A stretch of 64,000 bases of DNA from Helicobacter sp. 11S02629-2 (GTDB lineage Bacteria > Campylobacterota > Campylobacteria > Campylobacterales > Helicobacteraceae). The stretch is taken from contig NZ_MLAN01000001.1 in the NCBI RefSeq assembly GCF_002272875.1, forward strand, positions 62,001 to 126,000, read 5' to 3'. Below are positions 17,240-28,607 of this stretch, piece by piece (position 1 is the stretch's first letter; the number at the start of each line of letters is the position of its first letter). Both the position numbers and the translations under genes were made by a program. Under the pieces are notes generated by a model. That model was given only the letters and a program-made list of their open reading frames with translations, had not been told where the DNA came from and did not search any database.

Positions 17240-17779
17240 TTAGTGGCAGCCGCAGCCTCCGCCACCGCCTCCACAGCAGCCACCTTCTTTATGATCGTGA
17301 TCACCACTGCCACAACCACAAGCTTCGCCTTTTAGCTCAGCTTCTGTTGGTTCTCTTGTATCCAGTACTTCTACTTGGAAGTCTAGAGTTTTACCAGCTA
17401 GAGGGTGGTTATAGTCTATTATGACCATTTCATCATTAAAGTCACTAACTGTTACTTGCACAGTTTGCCCATCTTCAGACTGACCAAAAAGACTCATACC
17501 TCTTTCTAACTCTATGTCTTCAAACTGACCTCTTGGCACTTCTTGTAAAAGCTGAGAGTTTCTTTCGCCATAGGCATCTTGTGGAAGGGCTTTAAAGCTT
17601 AGCTTATCACCTACATTTTTACCTAGTACCTCTCTTTCTAGAGCACTTATAACTTGTCCTTCACCTAGTAAAAACTCTAGTGGTTTGCCATCTAGGTTGG
17701 AATCTATAATCTCATTTGTATCTGCGTCTTTTACAGTGTAGAGGATGGATACTACTTGTTTATCTTTGATTGTGTTCAT
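17240..17779 (-). CDS. slyD: FKBP-type peptidyl-prolyl isomerase SlyD with metal-binding tail
   Basis: A 179-residue cytoplasmic prolyl isomerase and chaperone. The FKBP part (VVSILYTVKDADTNEIIDSN, LEFLLGEGQVISALEREVLG) encloses an insert-in-flap domain with DYNHPLAGKTLDFQVEVL. The last 30 residues are Gly/Cys/His-rich (ACGCGSGDHDHKEGGCC and onwards), the nickel-binding tail that links SlyD to hydrogenase and urease maturation in relatives. It is the last gene of the long minus-strand block. Shine-Dalgarno AAGGAAAAA precedes the ATG. Confidence 0.95.
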   Translation of the reverse strand: MNTIKDKQVVSILYTVKDADTNEIIDSNLDGKPLEFLLGEGQVISALEREVLGKNVGDKLSFKALPQDAYGERNSQLLQEVPRGQFEDIELERGMSLFGQSEDGQTVQVTVSDFNDEMVIIDYNHPLAGKTLDFQVEVLDTREPTEAELKGEACGCGSGDHDHKEGGCCGGGGGGCGCH

Positions 17780-17798
17780 GTTTTTTCCTTGTATAAGA

Positions 17799-18815
17799 TT
17801 ATCTTTTCAGATCTTTAGCTTTTTTACCTTGCTCACTGTTTGGATACATGAGTACTAAAGTATTTAAAAATTTACCATAATTTGCGTTATCTTTTAAATA
17901 TCTATAAGACCAAGCTGTGTGCCAAAGTAAGATCGGCATATAACTAGCTTTATCATCAAGAGTAACGCTTGACTTAAAGTAAGAGAGGGCTTCGTTGTAA
18001 GACTTTTTAGTATAGGCTATCTCTCCTAGGTAGAAGTTAGCCTCTGCTACGTGATAGTTTTTTTCTATAAGACGCTCAAAAAGCTGAGTTGCTGAATCTA
18101 GCTCTTTTTTTCTATAAAAAGACTTTGCTTGTCTTAAGACATCAGCCTTGCTCATCTTAGCTAGCATCTCATCTCCTAGGCTTGGCGTGCTAGGTGCTGT
18201 GCTTGCTTCTGCTTCTTTTTTTAAAGGTGCATCTATCTGATTTTGCAGGCTGATAGCATTACTTTGCAAGGCTTTAGCCTGAGTGCTTAGGGCTTGAAGC
18301 TGGGCTAGGATGTCGTTGTTTGCTTTTAGTAAGACTTCTGAAAGCGTATCTATTTTTTGATCTAAATCTTTTATGCGTTGTGAGTTTTCACCTATCTTGG
18401 TTTTTAAGTCATTAATTGATGCATCCTGTACACTTTGAGCTTTATAGTAAGAGTTCATAGTGTCTTCTAAGGCAGAAATCTTACTGCTTTGTTCTTTTAA
18501 GGCTAAGGAATCTTGCCTGCTAGTTATACTAAAGCCTTCATAAAGGCTTTTTAGGCCATCAACCCCTTGCTCTAGGCTTTGGATTCTAGACTGAAAGTCT
18601 CCTATTACAAATTGAGTTTTTTGTGTGCTAGTTTGAAGTTCTTTCATCTCTTGCTTTGTAGCCCCACTTTGTATCTCAAAGGCTGAAGGCTCTGAAGCAT
18701 ACAAGTGCCCAAGCAAAAGTAGACTAGTAAAAGTTACTAGAGATAAGTTTTTAGCTAAGTAGTATTTACCCACTAGCCCGCCCTTATATCTAGCCTTCAA
18801 AGCAGTTTTTGTCAT
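17799..18815 (-). CDS. cpoB: Tol-Pal system protein CpoB (YbgF)
   Basis: A periplasmic protein of about 338 residues. After an N-terminal hydrophobic signal (LSLVTFTSLLLLGHLYA) comes a long coiled coil (about 60-205, heptad-rich, many Gln/Ser/Leu) and three TPR-like repeats at the C-terminus (AKSFYRKKELDSATQLF, YLGEIAYTKKSYNEALSYF). CpoB coordinates peptidoglycan synthesis with outer-membrane constriction. The start is uncertain: TTG at 18821, ATG at 18815 (used here) or GTG at 18773, which follows AAGGGCGGG and gives the neatest signal peptide. It follows pal directly. Confidence 0.9.
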   Translation of the reverse strand: MTKTALKARYKGGLVGKYYLAKNLSLVTFTSLLLLGHLYASEPSAFEIQSGATKQEMKELQTSTQKTQFVIGDFQSRIQSLEQGVDGLKSLYEGFSITSRQDSLALKEQSSKISALEDTMNSYYKAQSVQDASINDLKTKIGENSQRIKDLDQKIDTLSEVLLKANNDILAQLQALSTQAKALQSNAISLQNQIDAPLKKEAEASTAPSTPSLGDEMLAKMSKADVLRQAKSFYRKKELDSATQLFERLIEKNYHVAEANFYLGEIAYTKKSYNEALSYFKSSVTLDDKASYMPILLWHTAWSYRYLKDNANYGKFLNTLVLMYPNSEQGKKAKDLKR

Positions 18816-18826
18816 CGACAAAAAGC

Positions 18827-19372
18827 CTACTTGCCATTAAGCACTAAGTCAGCTCTTCTATTTTCTTGGTAGCAAGCTCTTGTAGATTCTGTACATATAG
18901 GTTTGCTTTCACCAAAGCTTATAGTTGAAAGTATACTTGCATCTACACCTTGCAATACAAGTGCGTTTTTAACAGCATCGGCTCTTTTTAGACCTAGTGC
19001 GTAGTTATACTCATCAGTACCAAACTCATCGGTATTGCCTTGTATAAGTACGGCTTTAATGTTGTTGTCTTTTATAAACTTTGCATTATCCATGATTTTT
19101 TGACGCATATCATCAGAGATGTTGTACTTATCAAAGGCAAAGTGTATAGACTGGAAGGCTTTAATATTGTCATCTTTTTGGCTTACAGCAGGAGTGCTCT
19201 GAGTTACTGGTGGGGTAGGAGTTGTAGCTGGTGCTTCTGCTGGTGCTTGTTTTGCAACTGTGCTTGTACTGCTGGTATCTCCGCTGTTTGAACCTATATT
19301 TTTACCAGTTGAGGCACACCCTGCTAAAAATAATATACCAAATGCAAGAATTGCTAATTTTGAACGACTCAT
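18827..19372 (-). CDS. pal: Peptidoglycan-associated lipoprotein Pal (Omp18)
   Basis: A 181-residue outer-membrane lipoprotein that anchors the outer membrane to peptidoglycan within Tol-Pal. The lipobox LFLAGCAS gives Cys at residue 19. A Ser/Thr/Pro/Ala-rich linker (to about 65) leads into an OmpA-like domain with FAFDKYNISDD, LIQGNTDEFGTDEYNYALGLKRADAV and ENRRADLVL, which contain the Asp and Arg that hold diaminopimelate. Shine-Dalgarno AAGGAAG precedes the ATG. Confidence 0.97.
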   Translation of the reverse strand: MSRSKLAILAFGILFLAGCASTGKNIGSNSGDTSSTSTVAKQAPAEAPATTPTPPVTQSTPAVSQKDDNIKAFQSIHFAFDKYNISDDMRQKIMDNAKFIKDNNIKAVLIQGNTDEFGTDEYNYALGLKRADAVKNALVLQGVDASILSTISFGESKPICTESTRACYQENRRADLVLNGK

Positions 19373-19411
19373 TGTGCTTCCTTTGTAGATAATGTTTAAT
19401 TATACTTTATG

Positions 19412-20809
19412 TTACCAGTCAAAAGATTGGATTTTAGTAAATTTTAAAGGAAAAATAAAGCTTTTGTTAATAGAAAGCCTGATTATCCCTAAACCGCTTT
19501 CTTGTGGGGTTTGTTTTAGATACATAACTGCATCTCCATCTTTTGAGAACTTTGGCATTTGGTTAGTTCCACTTTTACTTAGTCTTCTTATATAGTCACT
19601 TTGAGTAGAAGCTAGATATAGGTTAAATACATTTAGCCCAGTATCTTCATCACTTTCCCTACTTGAATAGACTATATTGTTTTTATAAGTTGAAAGAGAG
19701 CTATTATTTTTACCATGATAGACAAGCTGGGTTATAGGGGCATTAGGTGAAAGGTCTTTTATAAATATGTTTGGATAGCCTAGTCTATCTGAGACAAAGG
19801 CAAAAGACTTATCATTATTAATAAAACTTCCATTAACATCTATACCTGTGTAGCTAGTAAGTCTAGTTAGCTTCTTATTATCTAGATTATAAAGATAGAT
19901 ATCGCTTAGTCCACTTGGAGCTAGACTTAAAAGTAGCTTTCTACCATCACTACTTACATCAGAAACTATAGCCATACCATTACTTGAAAGCACATCTTCA
20001 TCTTTTCCAGTGTAGATATTATAAAGCCTTATATCTGCCTTATTGCCTATTTTTGTGTAGTAAAAGGAATCTTTAGAGCTATTAGCCCATTTTGGAAAGA
20101 TGTTTAATCCATCTTTTATTAAGACCTTTTGGTAGGTTAGGGTGTAGTCAGATATAGATATCTCACTTTTCCCACTTCCTGTATATCTTGCAAAAACGAC
20201 GTAGCCTATCATCCATTTTATAGAATCTGCACCAATTTGTACATTTATATCATTAGCTATATTGTGTGATATAAAAGGAAAGAGATCAGCTGTTGGCTGC
20301 TCGTAAGTCTTTTCTAGTAGTGGAGTTTCTAAGTCAGTGCTTGTATCATATAGCTTAAGAGTAGCTTTTATAGTGCCAAAACTTCTACTAACTGATACTT
20401 CTGCTAGCAAACCTATATCTTTTAACTTTAGGTTGTTTAGGTAGGTTGAGTTTAAAGAAGAAGCACTTGTGTTTTCAAAAGTGATATTATTAAAGTGCCC
20501 GCTAACCTTTAAGTCAGTAAGCAACATCTCTATCACTCTTTGATTTATAGAAGATGTATCTGATGTAACTACTTGAATGCTAGGTAGCTTGTTTATGTTT
20601 TTTATAATGTCAATTGTGGGGTCTCCAACTTCATTATTGCTTGTGGCAGTGTTAGGTTGGGCAACAGCGGCACTAGGCGTGCTAGATTCCATATTAGATG
20701 GTATGGTGGTATTTGTGACTGCAACACTTCCTGGGATACTTAAAGAATCTATTGCAGGAGTAGCTAGCAAGAGCCCCAATGTTAACAGTATAAAAGTTAT
20801 TAGCTTCAT
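19412..20809 (-). CDS. tolB: Tol-Pal system beta-propeller protein TolB
   Basis: A 465-residue periplasmic protein. A signal peptide (MKLITFILLTLGLLLATPA) is followed by a Ser/Thr/Asn-rich stretch, an N-terminal domain (about 75-190) and a WD40-like propeller (about 210-440) with repeats such as IFPKWANSSKDSFYYTK, SFAFVSDRLGYPNIFI and NQMPKFSKDGDAVMYL. TolB links Pal to TolA. Shine-Dalgarno AGAGG precedes the ATG. The gene lies 12 bases after tolA and 39 before pal. Confidence 0.96.
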   Translation of the reverse strand: MKLITFILLTLGLLLATPAIDSLSIPGSVAVTNTTIPSNMESSTPSAAVAQPNTATSNNEVGDPTIDIIKNINKLPSIQVVTSDTSSINQRVIEMLLTDLKVSGHFNNITFENTSASSLNSTYLNNLKLKDIGLLAEVSVSRSFGTIKATLKLYDTSTDLETPLLEKTYEQPTADLFPFISHNIANDINVQIGADSIKWMIGYVVFARYTGSGKSEISISDYTLTYQKVLIKDGLNIFPKWANSSKDSFYYTKIGNKADIRLYNIYTGKDEDVLSSNGMAIVSDVSSDGRKLLLSLAPSGLSDIYLYNLDNKKLTRLTSYTGIDVNGSFINNDKSFAFVSDRLGYPNIFIKDLSPNAPITQLVYHGKNNSSLSTYKNNIVYSSRESDEDTGLNVFNLYLASTQSDYIRRLSKSGTNQMPKFSKDGDAVMYLKQTPQESGLGIIRLSINKSFIFPLKFTKIQSFDW

Positions 20810-20821
20810 TGATACCTCTTT

Positions 20822-21778
20822 TTAGTTGTTTATTTTAGTTACAAAGTTTATGATTATTTCTACGCGACCATTTATCGGTTTTGGAAATTGTACACTCTGC
20901 AAGCTTTGCAAAAAGTTAATGGTTTTAGTATTAAACTCATCACTATCTGATCTAGATTCTAGATACATATATCTGAAGTGACCCTCGCTATCTATAGATA
21001 CTCTTGCACTAAGCTTTGCTTGCTCATAGAAGTTAGAGTTCCACTTTGAGTAGATTAGGTTTTGTACTTCTGCATACCACTTATCATAAATACCTTTTTG
21101 ATCTGGGGCAATATTAGCACTTTTGTCAACTTTTAGATTCAAAGATAGGCTATCTTTTACTTTTTGATTTAAAGTTGAGCTAGTGGCTGAGACATTTTTT
21201 ATAGTTTCTTGTAAGGCAAGATTATGCTGCTGTAAGATTGCTAACTCTTTTTGTTGCTGTTTTCTTCTAGCTTCTAACTCTTGCTGTGCCTTTAGTCTTT
21301 GTTCGGCTTGCTGTTTTTGTAACTCTTCTTGTTTTTTTAACCTATCTTGTTTAAGTCTTTCTTGGATATCTGAACTTGGAATATTTGCAAACATATCACT
21401 TAAATTTATAGAAGGCTTAGGTGGAGTTGGCAAGGATATATCTTTGTCTTCAGGGGTGTTTTGTACTTTAGGTAAGACACTTTGAGGAGTTAGTGAACTA
21501 ACTTCTAAGCTTTTTTGTTTTAACTCTTCAGGTGGCATATTGCTAAAAACATCAATCTCAGACTTATCAGAGTAGTGCTTTAACTTTTGGACTTTATAAA
21601 AATTAATACTTGCTATAACCAAAAAAAATACTATTAGCACATAAATGATAACTGAACTTATAGCGCTTATTAGACACAAAAGGGGATTAGTTATATTTTT
21701 CTTACTAAAAAGATTACCATTAGAAAGATTTTGCTTTGGATGTGGTGATAGCAAGCTTAGATCTATATCTTTATCCAT
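20822..21778 (-). CDS. tolA: TolA-like energy-coupling protein with TonB-type C-terminus
   Basis: A 318-residue bitopic protein. One N-terminal membrane helix (about 32-58, LLCLISAISSVIIYVLIVFF) is followed by a long charged helical rod (about 140-215) rich in Lys, Gln and Glu, then a C-terminal domain with YDKWYAEVQNLIYSKWNSNF and ARVSIDSEGHFRYMYLES, typical of the TolA/TonB family. It spans the periplasm and transmits proton-motive force from TolQR. Its place between tolR and tolB identifies it as TolA rather than TonB. Confidence 0.9.
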   Translation of the reverse strand: MDKDIDLSLLSPHPKQNLSNGNLFSKKNITNPLLCLISAISSVIIYVLIVFFLVIASINFYKVQKLKHYSDKSEIDVFSNMPPEELKQKSLEVSSLTPQSVLPKVQNTPEDKDISLPTPPKPSINLSDMFANIPSSDIQERLKQDRLKKQEELQKQQAEQRLKAQQELEARRKQQQKELAILQQHNLALQETIKNVSATSSTLNQKVKDSLSLNLKVDKSANIAPDQKGIYDKWYAEVQNLIYSKWNSNFYEQAKLSARVSIDSEGHFRYMYLESRSDSDEFNTKTINFLQSLQSVQFPKPINGRVEIIINFVTKINN

Positions 21779-21804
21779 TACACTTATACCTTAACCTTTT
21801 GCCC

Positions 21805-22206
21805 TTAGTCGCTTGTGACCAAGGCTACCTTGCTAAAACCAACATCTTTTAAGACCTTTAGTAAAAACACTACATCACCATAAGCTATAGACTTATCTGC
21901 CCTTATATATACTTGCTTAGTTTTATCATAGCTTTTTGATTTTAAAGCTAGGTTATCTGGGAAGGATAAGAAGTTATAGGTATCTTTACCCATATAGATT
22001 TTTTTATTTTTATCCATCCTAACAACTAGCATATCAGAATCATTTGCCTTTTGGGTCTTGGAGCCATGAGGCAAGTTGATGCTTTCTTTATAGACTATAG
22101 TAGGGGTTGTTACCATAAGGATAGCTAGTAGAACTAGCATAATATCAACCAGTGGAGTGATGTTTAACTCAGGTTTTTCATCCCACTCAAATAGTTCATC
22201 TTGCAT
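21805..22206 (-). CDS. tolR: TolR/ExbD family proton-channel subunit
   Basis: A 133-residue inner-membrane protein with a single helix carrying the essential Asp (LNITPLVDIMLVLLAILMV) and a periplasmic domain with KQVYIRADKSIAYGDVVFLLKVLK, both family hallmarks. With TolQ it forms the proton-driven motor of the Tol-Pal system. It is 11 bases from tolQ. ExbD of a TonB system is nearly indistinguishable by sequence, and context decides. Confidence 0.93.
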   Translation of the reverse strand: MQDELFEWDEKPELNITPLVDIMLVLLAILMVTTPTIVYKESINLPHGSKTQKANDSDMLVVRMDKNKKIYMGKDTYNFLSFPDNLALKSKSYDKTKQVYIRADKSIAYGDVVFLLKVLKDVGFSKVALVTSD

Positions 22207-22217
22207 GATTTACACAA

Positions 22218-22784
22218 CTATCTTTTATTGATGTTTAAAGATATGTCAGCTTGTGCTTGAAGCAGAACTGATAGTTCTAAAAGTTTGCGTTTTAGGATTA
22301 AGTAAAAAGAGTAGGCTGGTATGGCTGCTAGGATTCCACAAGCTGTGGCAACTAGAGCTTTTGATATAACTGGTGCTATAACGTCAAAAGTAGCATTTCC
22401 ACTTACACCTAGTTTTGAAAAAGCATCTAATATCTCAACTACTGTTCCAAAAAGTCCTATAAAAGGTGCAGTTGAGCTAACTACACTTAAAAAGGTGAAG
22501 CCAGCACTAGAGGCTTTTAGAATCTGATTCTTCCAAACACTTAACATCTCTTTAGAAAGAGGGGCATCGTTTTTAAGATTGTTAAAAACTGCACTTTTGG
22601 GTGAGAAAATATTACCAGTTAGTAGCATCTCTAATGAAAGATTTTCTCTATCTTTAACATTTTTTATCAAGAACCACTTGTATATAAAAAGCCAAAAAGT
22701 AGCTATGAAGTAGATAGAAAGCCATATGATTACCAAAATAGTGATTATGCTACTAGTAGCAAAAAAATTAATAATAGATTCCAT
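22218..22784 (-). CDS. tolQ: TolQ/ExbB family proton-channel subunit
   Basis: A 188-residue inner-membrane protein with three helices, at about 12-35, 95-118 and 140-165. The family signature is visible: FLSVVSSTAPFIGLFGTVVEIL and ISKALVATACGILAAIPAYSFY. It partners TolR to turn proton flow into motion of TolA. Its ATG follows the atpC stop with no gap, so the Tol-Pal genes are likely co-transcribed with the ATP synthase genes. Confidence 0.94.
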   Translation of the reverse strand: MESIINFFATSSIITILVIIWLSIYFIATFWLFIYKWFLIKNVKDRENLSLEMLLTGNIFSPKSAVFNNLKNDAPLSKEMLSVWKNQILKASSAGFTFLSVVSSTAPFIGLFGTVVEILDAFSKLGVSGNATFDVIAPVISKALVATACGILAAIPAYSFYLILKRKLLELSVLLQAQADISLNINKR

Positions 22785-23168
22785 TTATTTAGAAGCCACT
22801 TCAAGTTTATGCATAGCATTTGCTATTAATAATTTATCACTAGTTGCAGATTCCAGTAAGGCTTTTGCATCTTTTAAGAACTCAGATATCTGAGAGTTAT
22901 CTTTGCTTTTTAAACACACGGCACTATCAATTAGTGCGTTTACGTGATTGTTTGATATCTCTACATAACCCCAGTTTATGGCTACTAACTCAGTAGATCC
23001 ATCAAGATGCTCTATTTCAACTATACCAGTGGTCAATAAAGCCAAGAGATCAGAGTGTCCTTTTAACACGCCAAACTCACCTTCTTTTCCCGGTAGATAT
23101 ACATGCTTAATAGGACCATTAAACATTTCTCCATATGGGGTAACGAGTGCTAAGGTTAAATCATTCAT
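22785..23168 (-). CDS. atpC: ATP synthase F1 epsilon subunit
   Basis: The 127-residue rotor subunit of F1 that couples gamma to the c-ring and can inhibit ATP hydrolysis. It shows LALVTPYGEMFNGPIKHVYLPG and KEGEFGVLKGHSDLLALL, the conserved N-terminal beta-sandwich motifs, then a short helical C-terminus (about 85-127). It closes the ATP synthase cluster, 16 bases after atpD. Confidence 0.96.
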   Translation of the reverse strand: MNDLTLALVTPYGEMFNGPIKHVYLPGKEGEFGVLKGHSDLLALLTTGIVEIEHLDGSTELVAINWGYVEISNNHVNALIDSAVCLKSKDNSQISEFLKDAKALLESATSDKLLIANAMHKLEVASK

Positions 23169-23184
23169 CGCTTTAGCCTTTTTG

Positions 23185-24600
<1,416 letters not shown>

Positions 24601-24607
24601 TTATCCT

Positions 24608-25513
24608 TTATTTCATTGCTTCCACGCCAGCATTTATCTCTACTAGCTCTGTTGTAATACTTTCTTGTCTTGCCTTGTTATAAGATACAGTAAGAGACTT
24701 TACTAAGTCATTAGCATTATTAGTAGCTGCATCCATAGCCTGCATCCTAGCACTATGCTCAGCTGCTAAAGAATCTATTAAAGCATAGTACATGTTGTAC
24801 TCTATGTACTTTGTTGCAAGCTGATCTAAAACTAAGTTTTCTTCATCTTCTGGCTCAATGTTTAATACTTCAAATTCTGCATTTTCAATTTTAACTGCAT
24901 TAATATGTGCAGCAAAAGGAAGTATCTTTGATACTTTTAACTGCTGGGATATTAAACTTTTAAAGCCGTTATAAACTATAGTCACTTCATCTGTTTTTTC
25001 TTCAAGGTACTCATTGATAATATCCGTAATAAACTCTCTTGCCTTGTCATAGTTTGGTGCTGAACTTAGATCGTTTATATTTGTTGTAAGTGGGATTTGA
25101 TTAAAGTGGAAAAAAGATCCACCTTTTTTTCCTATACAGTGAAGCCTAACTTTGACGTGTTGTTGTTCATACTCATCTTTTAGTTTTAGTACTTCTTTTA
25201 TAGTCATGCTATTAAAACCACCACATAGTCCCTTATCTGCAGTTATAAAAATAATATCTGCTGAAGTGACATTAGATTTTCTAGTAGCATCAAAAAACTT
25301 ACTATCTATATGATCAAGACCACTATGTTTCATACGTCTCATCATGTCCATAAAGACTTCATTTAGCCTATCTGCAAACACTTTAGATCTAAGGGCTAAG
25401 TCTTGTGCCTTTCTAAGCTTTGAAGTTGAAACTAATTTCATAGCCCTTGTTGTTTTCTTAGTGTTGTTGACACTAGCAATCTTTTTTCTTATATCTTTTA
25501 ATCCTACTGCCAT
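24608..25513 (-). CDS. atpG: ATP synthase F1 gamma subunit
   Basis: The 301-residue central rotor shaft of F1. The N-terminal helix ([24 protein letters not shown]) and the C-terminal signature [20 protein letters not shown], two long helices forming the coiled coil, match the family closely, with the usual Rossmann-like domain between them ([12 protein letters not shown]). It lies seven bases before atpD. Confidence 0.98.
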   Translation of the reverse strand: MAVGLKDIRKKIASVNNTKKTTRAMKLVSTSKLRKAQDLALRSKVFADRLNEVFMDMMRRMKHSGLDHIDSKFFDATRKSNVTSADIIFITADKGLCGGFNSMTIKEVLKLKDEYEQQHVKVRLHCIGKKGGSFFHFNQIPLTTNINDLSSAPNYDKAREFITDIINEYLEEKTDEVTIVYNGFKSLISQQLKVSKILPFAAHINAVKIENAEFEVLNIEPEDEENLVLDQLATKYIEYNMYYALIDSLAAEHSARMQAMDAATNNANDLVKSLTVSYNKARQESITTELVEINAGVEAMK

Positions 25514-25525
25514 CGCTATGCCTTA

Positions 25526-27037
25526 TTAAAAGTTACTATTAAATTCTTGTAGTGCGGTATCTAACTGAGCTTCAACATCCTTGTCTAAAACTTTTTTCTC
25601 TCTTATACTTTTTAGTATATTTGGATAGCTAGCTTCTAAAAATGCATACAACTCACTCTCATAAGTAACTATCTTCTTAGTAGGTATGGAATCTAAAAAT
25701 CCCCTAGTACCTGCATAGATTATTACAACTTGGTTTTCTAGTGGTACTGGCGAGTAAGGCCCTTGCTTTAAAACCTCTACCATCTTTTGACCTCTTTCAA
25801 GCTGCTTTCTGCTTGCCTCATCTAAGTCAGAGGCGAACTGTGCAAAAGACTGAAGCTCCCTAAACTGTGCTAGATCTAGTCTCAAAGTACCAGCTACTTG
25901 TTTTATGGCTTTAGTTTGAGCTGCACCACCAACCCGAGAAACTGACAATCCAACGTTAATAGCAGGGCGGATACCCGAGAAGAAAAGGTCAGTCTCTAAG
26001 AATATCTGACCATCTGTAATAGATATAACATTAGTTGGGATATAAGCAGAAACATCGCCCGCTTGTGTTTCTATAATAGGAAGTGCAGTTAGAGAACCAC
26101 CACCTAACTCATCACTTAACTTAGCTGCTCTTTCTAATAGTCTAGAGTGTATGTAGAATACATCTCCAGGGTAGGCTTCTCTTCCAGGAGGTCTTCTTAA
26201 GATAAGACTCATCTCCCTATAAGCTATAGCGTGTTTTGTAAGGTCATCATATATGATTAAGGCATGTCTTTTGTTGTCTCTAAAATATTCACCTATAGTT
26301 GCACCAGTATAAGGGGCAAGATACTGCATAGCTGCAGAACTAGAAGCTGGTGCATCAATTATTATAGTGTAGTCCATAGCGCCATGTTCTTCTAGCTTTC
26401 TAGCAACCTGGGTTACTGTGCTTTCTTTTTGCCCTATAGCTACATAGATACAGATAACATCTTGCCCTTTTTGGTTGATAATAGAATCGATAGCAACTGT
26501 AGTTTTACCAGTTTGTCTATCGCCAATTATTAACTCCCTTTGACCCCTACCAATAGGAACTAAAGCATCAATTGCTTTAATACCTGTTTGAAGAGGCTCA
26601 TTAACACTTTTTCTATCCATGATACCGGGTGCTTTTTGTTCTATAAATCTATACTCAGTAGCTTCTATACTACCTTTGCCATCTATTGGCTCACCTATAG
26701 TGTTTATAACTCTACCTATAACAGCATCCCCAACTGGAATCTTCATAAGCCTATCTAGTCTTTTTACAGAGGTGCCTTCTTTTATGCCTTTTCCATCACC
26801 TAAGATAACAACACCAACGCTACCTTCTTCTAAGTTAGATGCTAGACCTTTTTCTCCGGTGTCAAACTCTACCATTTCATAAGACATAACATCGTTTAAT
26901 CCATATACTTTGGCAACGCCATCAGCATAACTTATAACTTTACCAGTCTGACTTATGTCTATTTGTAAATCAAAGCTTTCTATCCTTTCTTTTATGATAG
27001 AGCTGATTTCTTCTGGCTTGAGTTTTGTTGTCACCAT
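25526..27037 (-). CDS. atpA: ATP synthase F1 alpha subunit
   Basis: The 503-residue non-catalytic nucleotide-binding subunit of F1. It shows Walker [11 protein letters not shown], the [20 protein letters not shown] segment and the family signature [17 protein letters not shown] with its arginine finger. N-terminal residues contact the delta stator subunit. Gene order delta-alpha-gamma-beta-epsilon is standard. Confidence 0.99.
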   Translation of the reverse strand: MVTTKLKPEEISSIIKERIESFDLQIDISQTGKVISYADGVAKVYGLNDVMSYEMVEFDTGEKGLASNLEEGSVGVVILGDGKGIKEGTSVKRLDRLMKIPVGDAVIGRVINTIGEPIDGKGSIEATEYRFIEQKAPGIMDRKSVNEPLQTGIKAIDALVPIGRGQRELIIGDRQTGKTTVAIDSIINQKGQDVICIYVAIGQKESTVTQVARKLEEHGAMDYTIIIDAPASSSAAMQYLAPYTGATIGEYFRDNKRHALIIYDDLTKHAIAYREMSLILRRPPGREAYPGDVFYIHSRLLERAAKLSDELGGGSLTALPIIETQAGDVSAYIPTNVISITDGQIFLETDLFFSGIRPAINVGLSVSRVGGAAQTKAIKQVAGTLRLDLAQFRELQSFAQFASDLDEASRKQLERGQKMVEVLKQGPYSPVPLENQVVIIYAGTRGFLDSIPTKKIVTYESELYAFLEASYPNILKSIREKKVLDKDVEAQLDTALQEFNSNF

Positions 27038-27064
27038 AACTGTTCCTTTGAGTTTAATTTTAGG

Positions 27065-27598
27065 TTAAATAGCTTTTAATATGTAGTTTTGCATTTCTTG
27101 TACAAAGCGTTCTTTTGAAAAGGCGATCTCAACACCTAAATCAACAACACTTAGCTTTATGCTTTCTACTGGCTCTATTGACTGGGTTAGATTAAGGGTT
27201 ATATTAAGCCTTTTTTCTACATTTAGCTTAAGGCTTTCTAATACGGTTCCACTTACTTTTTTATTTACATGTAAAACTCCATCATATAGTCTATTTTTAG
27301 AATCTATGAAGTGTTTCAACTCTACAACTAAAAATGGTATAAGCTCTAAGCGATTATTTGTAGTTAAAAGTACTAATAGATTTTCTAGTTTATCATTTTC
27401 ACTGCTAGCAAGTGAAAGCACTAGCTTAATCTTTTCTTCTTTTAGCACAGCATGTGAATGTATGATAGTGCAGAACTTTTCAAGCTCAAAAGCACCAGAA
27501 ACTTCTTTGAGTTTAAGATACATATCTTTTAGCTCATCTTCATTACAGCTAGCTACTATGGCCTTGGCATATTTTCTTGCCACTACGTTTAACTGCAT
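27065..27598 (-). CDS. atpH: ATP synthase F1 delta subunit
   Basis: The 177-residue stator cap joining alpha to the b subunits. It shows the N-terminal helical bundle (VARKYAKAIVASCNEDELKD) and C-terminal LNLTQSIEPVESIKLSV with a divergent end (YILKAI). The ATG overlaps the atpF stop by one base (TAATG). The protein is weakly conserved in general, so context carries much of the call. Confidence 0.94.
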   Translation of the reverse strand: MQLNVVARKYAKAIVASCNEDELKDMYLKLKEVSGAFELEKFCTIIHSHAVLKEEKIKLVLSLASSENDKLENLLVLLTTNNRLELIPFLVVELKHFIDSKNRLYDGVLHVNKKVSGTVLESLKLNVEKRLNITLNLTQSIEPVESIKLSVVDLGVEIAFSKERFVQEMQNYILKAI

Positions 27599-28119
27599 TA
27601 AGCGACCTTTCTATCTAGGATGTTTAGATAGTCAGAGATATCTAACTCCATCTCTTTACTGTTAAATGCTTCTTGTAGTATCTCTGCGATTATGGCTTTT
27701 TCAAAGGCTTTGTATTCAAAGTCTTCAGCTTCTTGATTAGCTTTTGCTATATGCTCTATTTGCTCTTTAGTTTTAGCGTTTATGTGTTCAGCCATGATCT
27801 GAACTTCTTTTTGAGTAGTGATAACTATCTCTTCAGCGTGAGTTTTTGCTTCTTGCAGTTTTAACTGCGCTTTTTTTAGTCTTTCTTTAGAATCTTCACT
27901 TTGACTTTGAGCATCTTCTAGTTGTTTTAGTATGCCTTCTCTTCTATCTTTTAATATAACTTTAAACTTATCTGCTACTAAAAACCATAGTAAGATGATA
28001 AATAGTATAAAGTTCATAAGTCTAGGTGTGATATCAGTATGTGAAACTATCATAGGATGATCAGCGGCAAATATAAAAGCGGAACTAAAACAAGCAAGAA
28101 TTACAGCTATTTTAAACAT
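27598..28119 (-). CDS. atpF: ATP synthase FO b subunit
   Basis: A 173-residue peripheral-stalk subunit. An N-terminal membrane region (ILACFSSAFIFAA as a possible signal or first helix, then MNFILFIILLWFLVADKF) is followed by a long charged helix (about 55-145) that dimerises. Two b-type genes stand side by side, as usual in Campylobacterota. The a and c subunit genes are not in this window. Confidence 0.94.
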   Translation of the reverse strand: MFKIAVILACFSSAFIFAADHPMIVSHTDITPRLMNFILFIILLWFLVADKFKVILKDRREGILKQLEDAQSQSEDSKERLKKAQLKLQEAKTHAEEIVITTQKEVQIMAEHINAKTKEQIEHIAKANQEAEDFEYKAFEKAIIAEILQEAFNSKEMELDISDYLNILDRKVA

Positions 28120-28128
28120 TAACCCTCC

Positions 28129-28560
28129 TTATATATTTCTAATTTTATTGCTTAGCATAGAATCTAAGCCCACTAAGTGTTCTTTAATCTTAGCTTTCAA
28201 AAGGGGTTTTTGCTCACGAAGGCTAGCTTTAAAGGAATCAAGCTTAGCTTTGTTTTCTTCTAAAGCCTTTTCTATGGCTGCGTTAGCCTCATCTTTTGCC
28301 TTTTTAGTTTCTGTTTCTATCAGCATATGCGAGTGATGCTTAGCTTCTTGGAGTATGGTTTGAGTTTCTTTCTCTATAGCTGTTATCTCATCTTGGTTTT
28401 TATGTGCGTCTACTAGGTCTTGTTTTATATGTTCATCTCTTTTATCCATAAAGCCTATCATAGGTTTGAAGACGAATTTGTTCATTAGGTACATAGTTAT
28501 CAAAAATACTATGAAAACAAGCACCATGACGTATATATTAGGTTCGATTTGCATTTGCAC
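28129..28560 (-). CDS. atpF': ATP synthase FO b' subunit
   Basis: A 143-residue second b-type stalk subunit with one membrane helix (VMVLVFIVFLITMYLM), the motif FVFKPMIGFMDKRDEHIKQDL at the membrane exit, and a long charged helix to the end. It probably pairs with the b subunit encoded next to it as a heterodimer. It is the first ATP synthase gene of the block, 48 bases after parB. Confidence 0.94.
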   Translation of the reverse strand: MQMQIEPNIYVMVLVFIVFLITMYLMNKFVFKPMIGFMDKRDEHIKQDLVDAHKNQDEITAIEKETQTILQEAKHHSHMLIETETKKAKDEANAAIEKALEENKAKLDSFKASLREQKPLLKAKIKEHLVGLDSMLSNKIRNI

Positions 28561-28607
28561 CCTTATATTGTGATGTGTAAGATGACTGGGCTATATTCTA
28601 GCAAAAA

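Noticed and set aside
27159-27665. 168-codon open frame antisense to atpH
   Set aside because: It is rich in Ser/Phe/Leu as expected for the complement of Lys/Glu/Leu-rich coding DNA, and atpH is certain.
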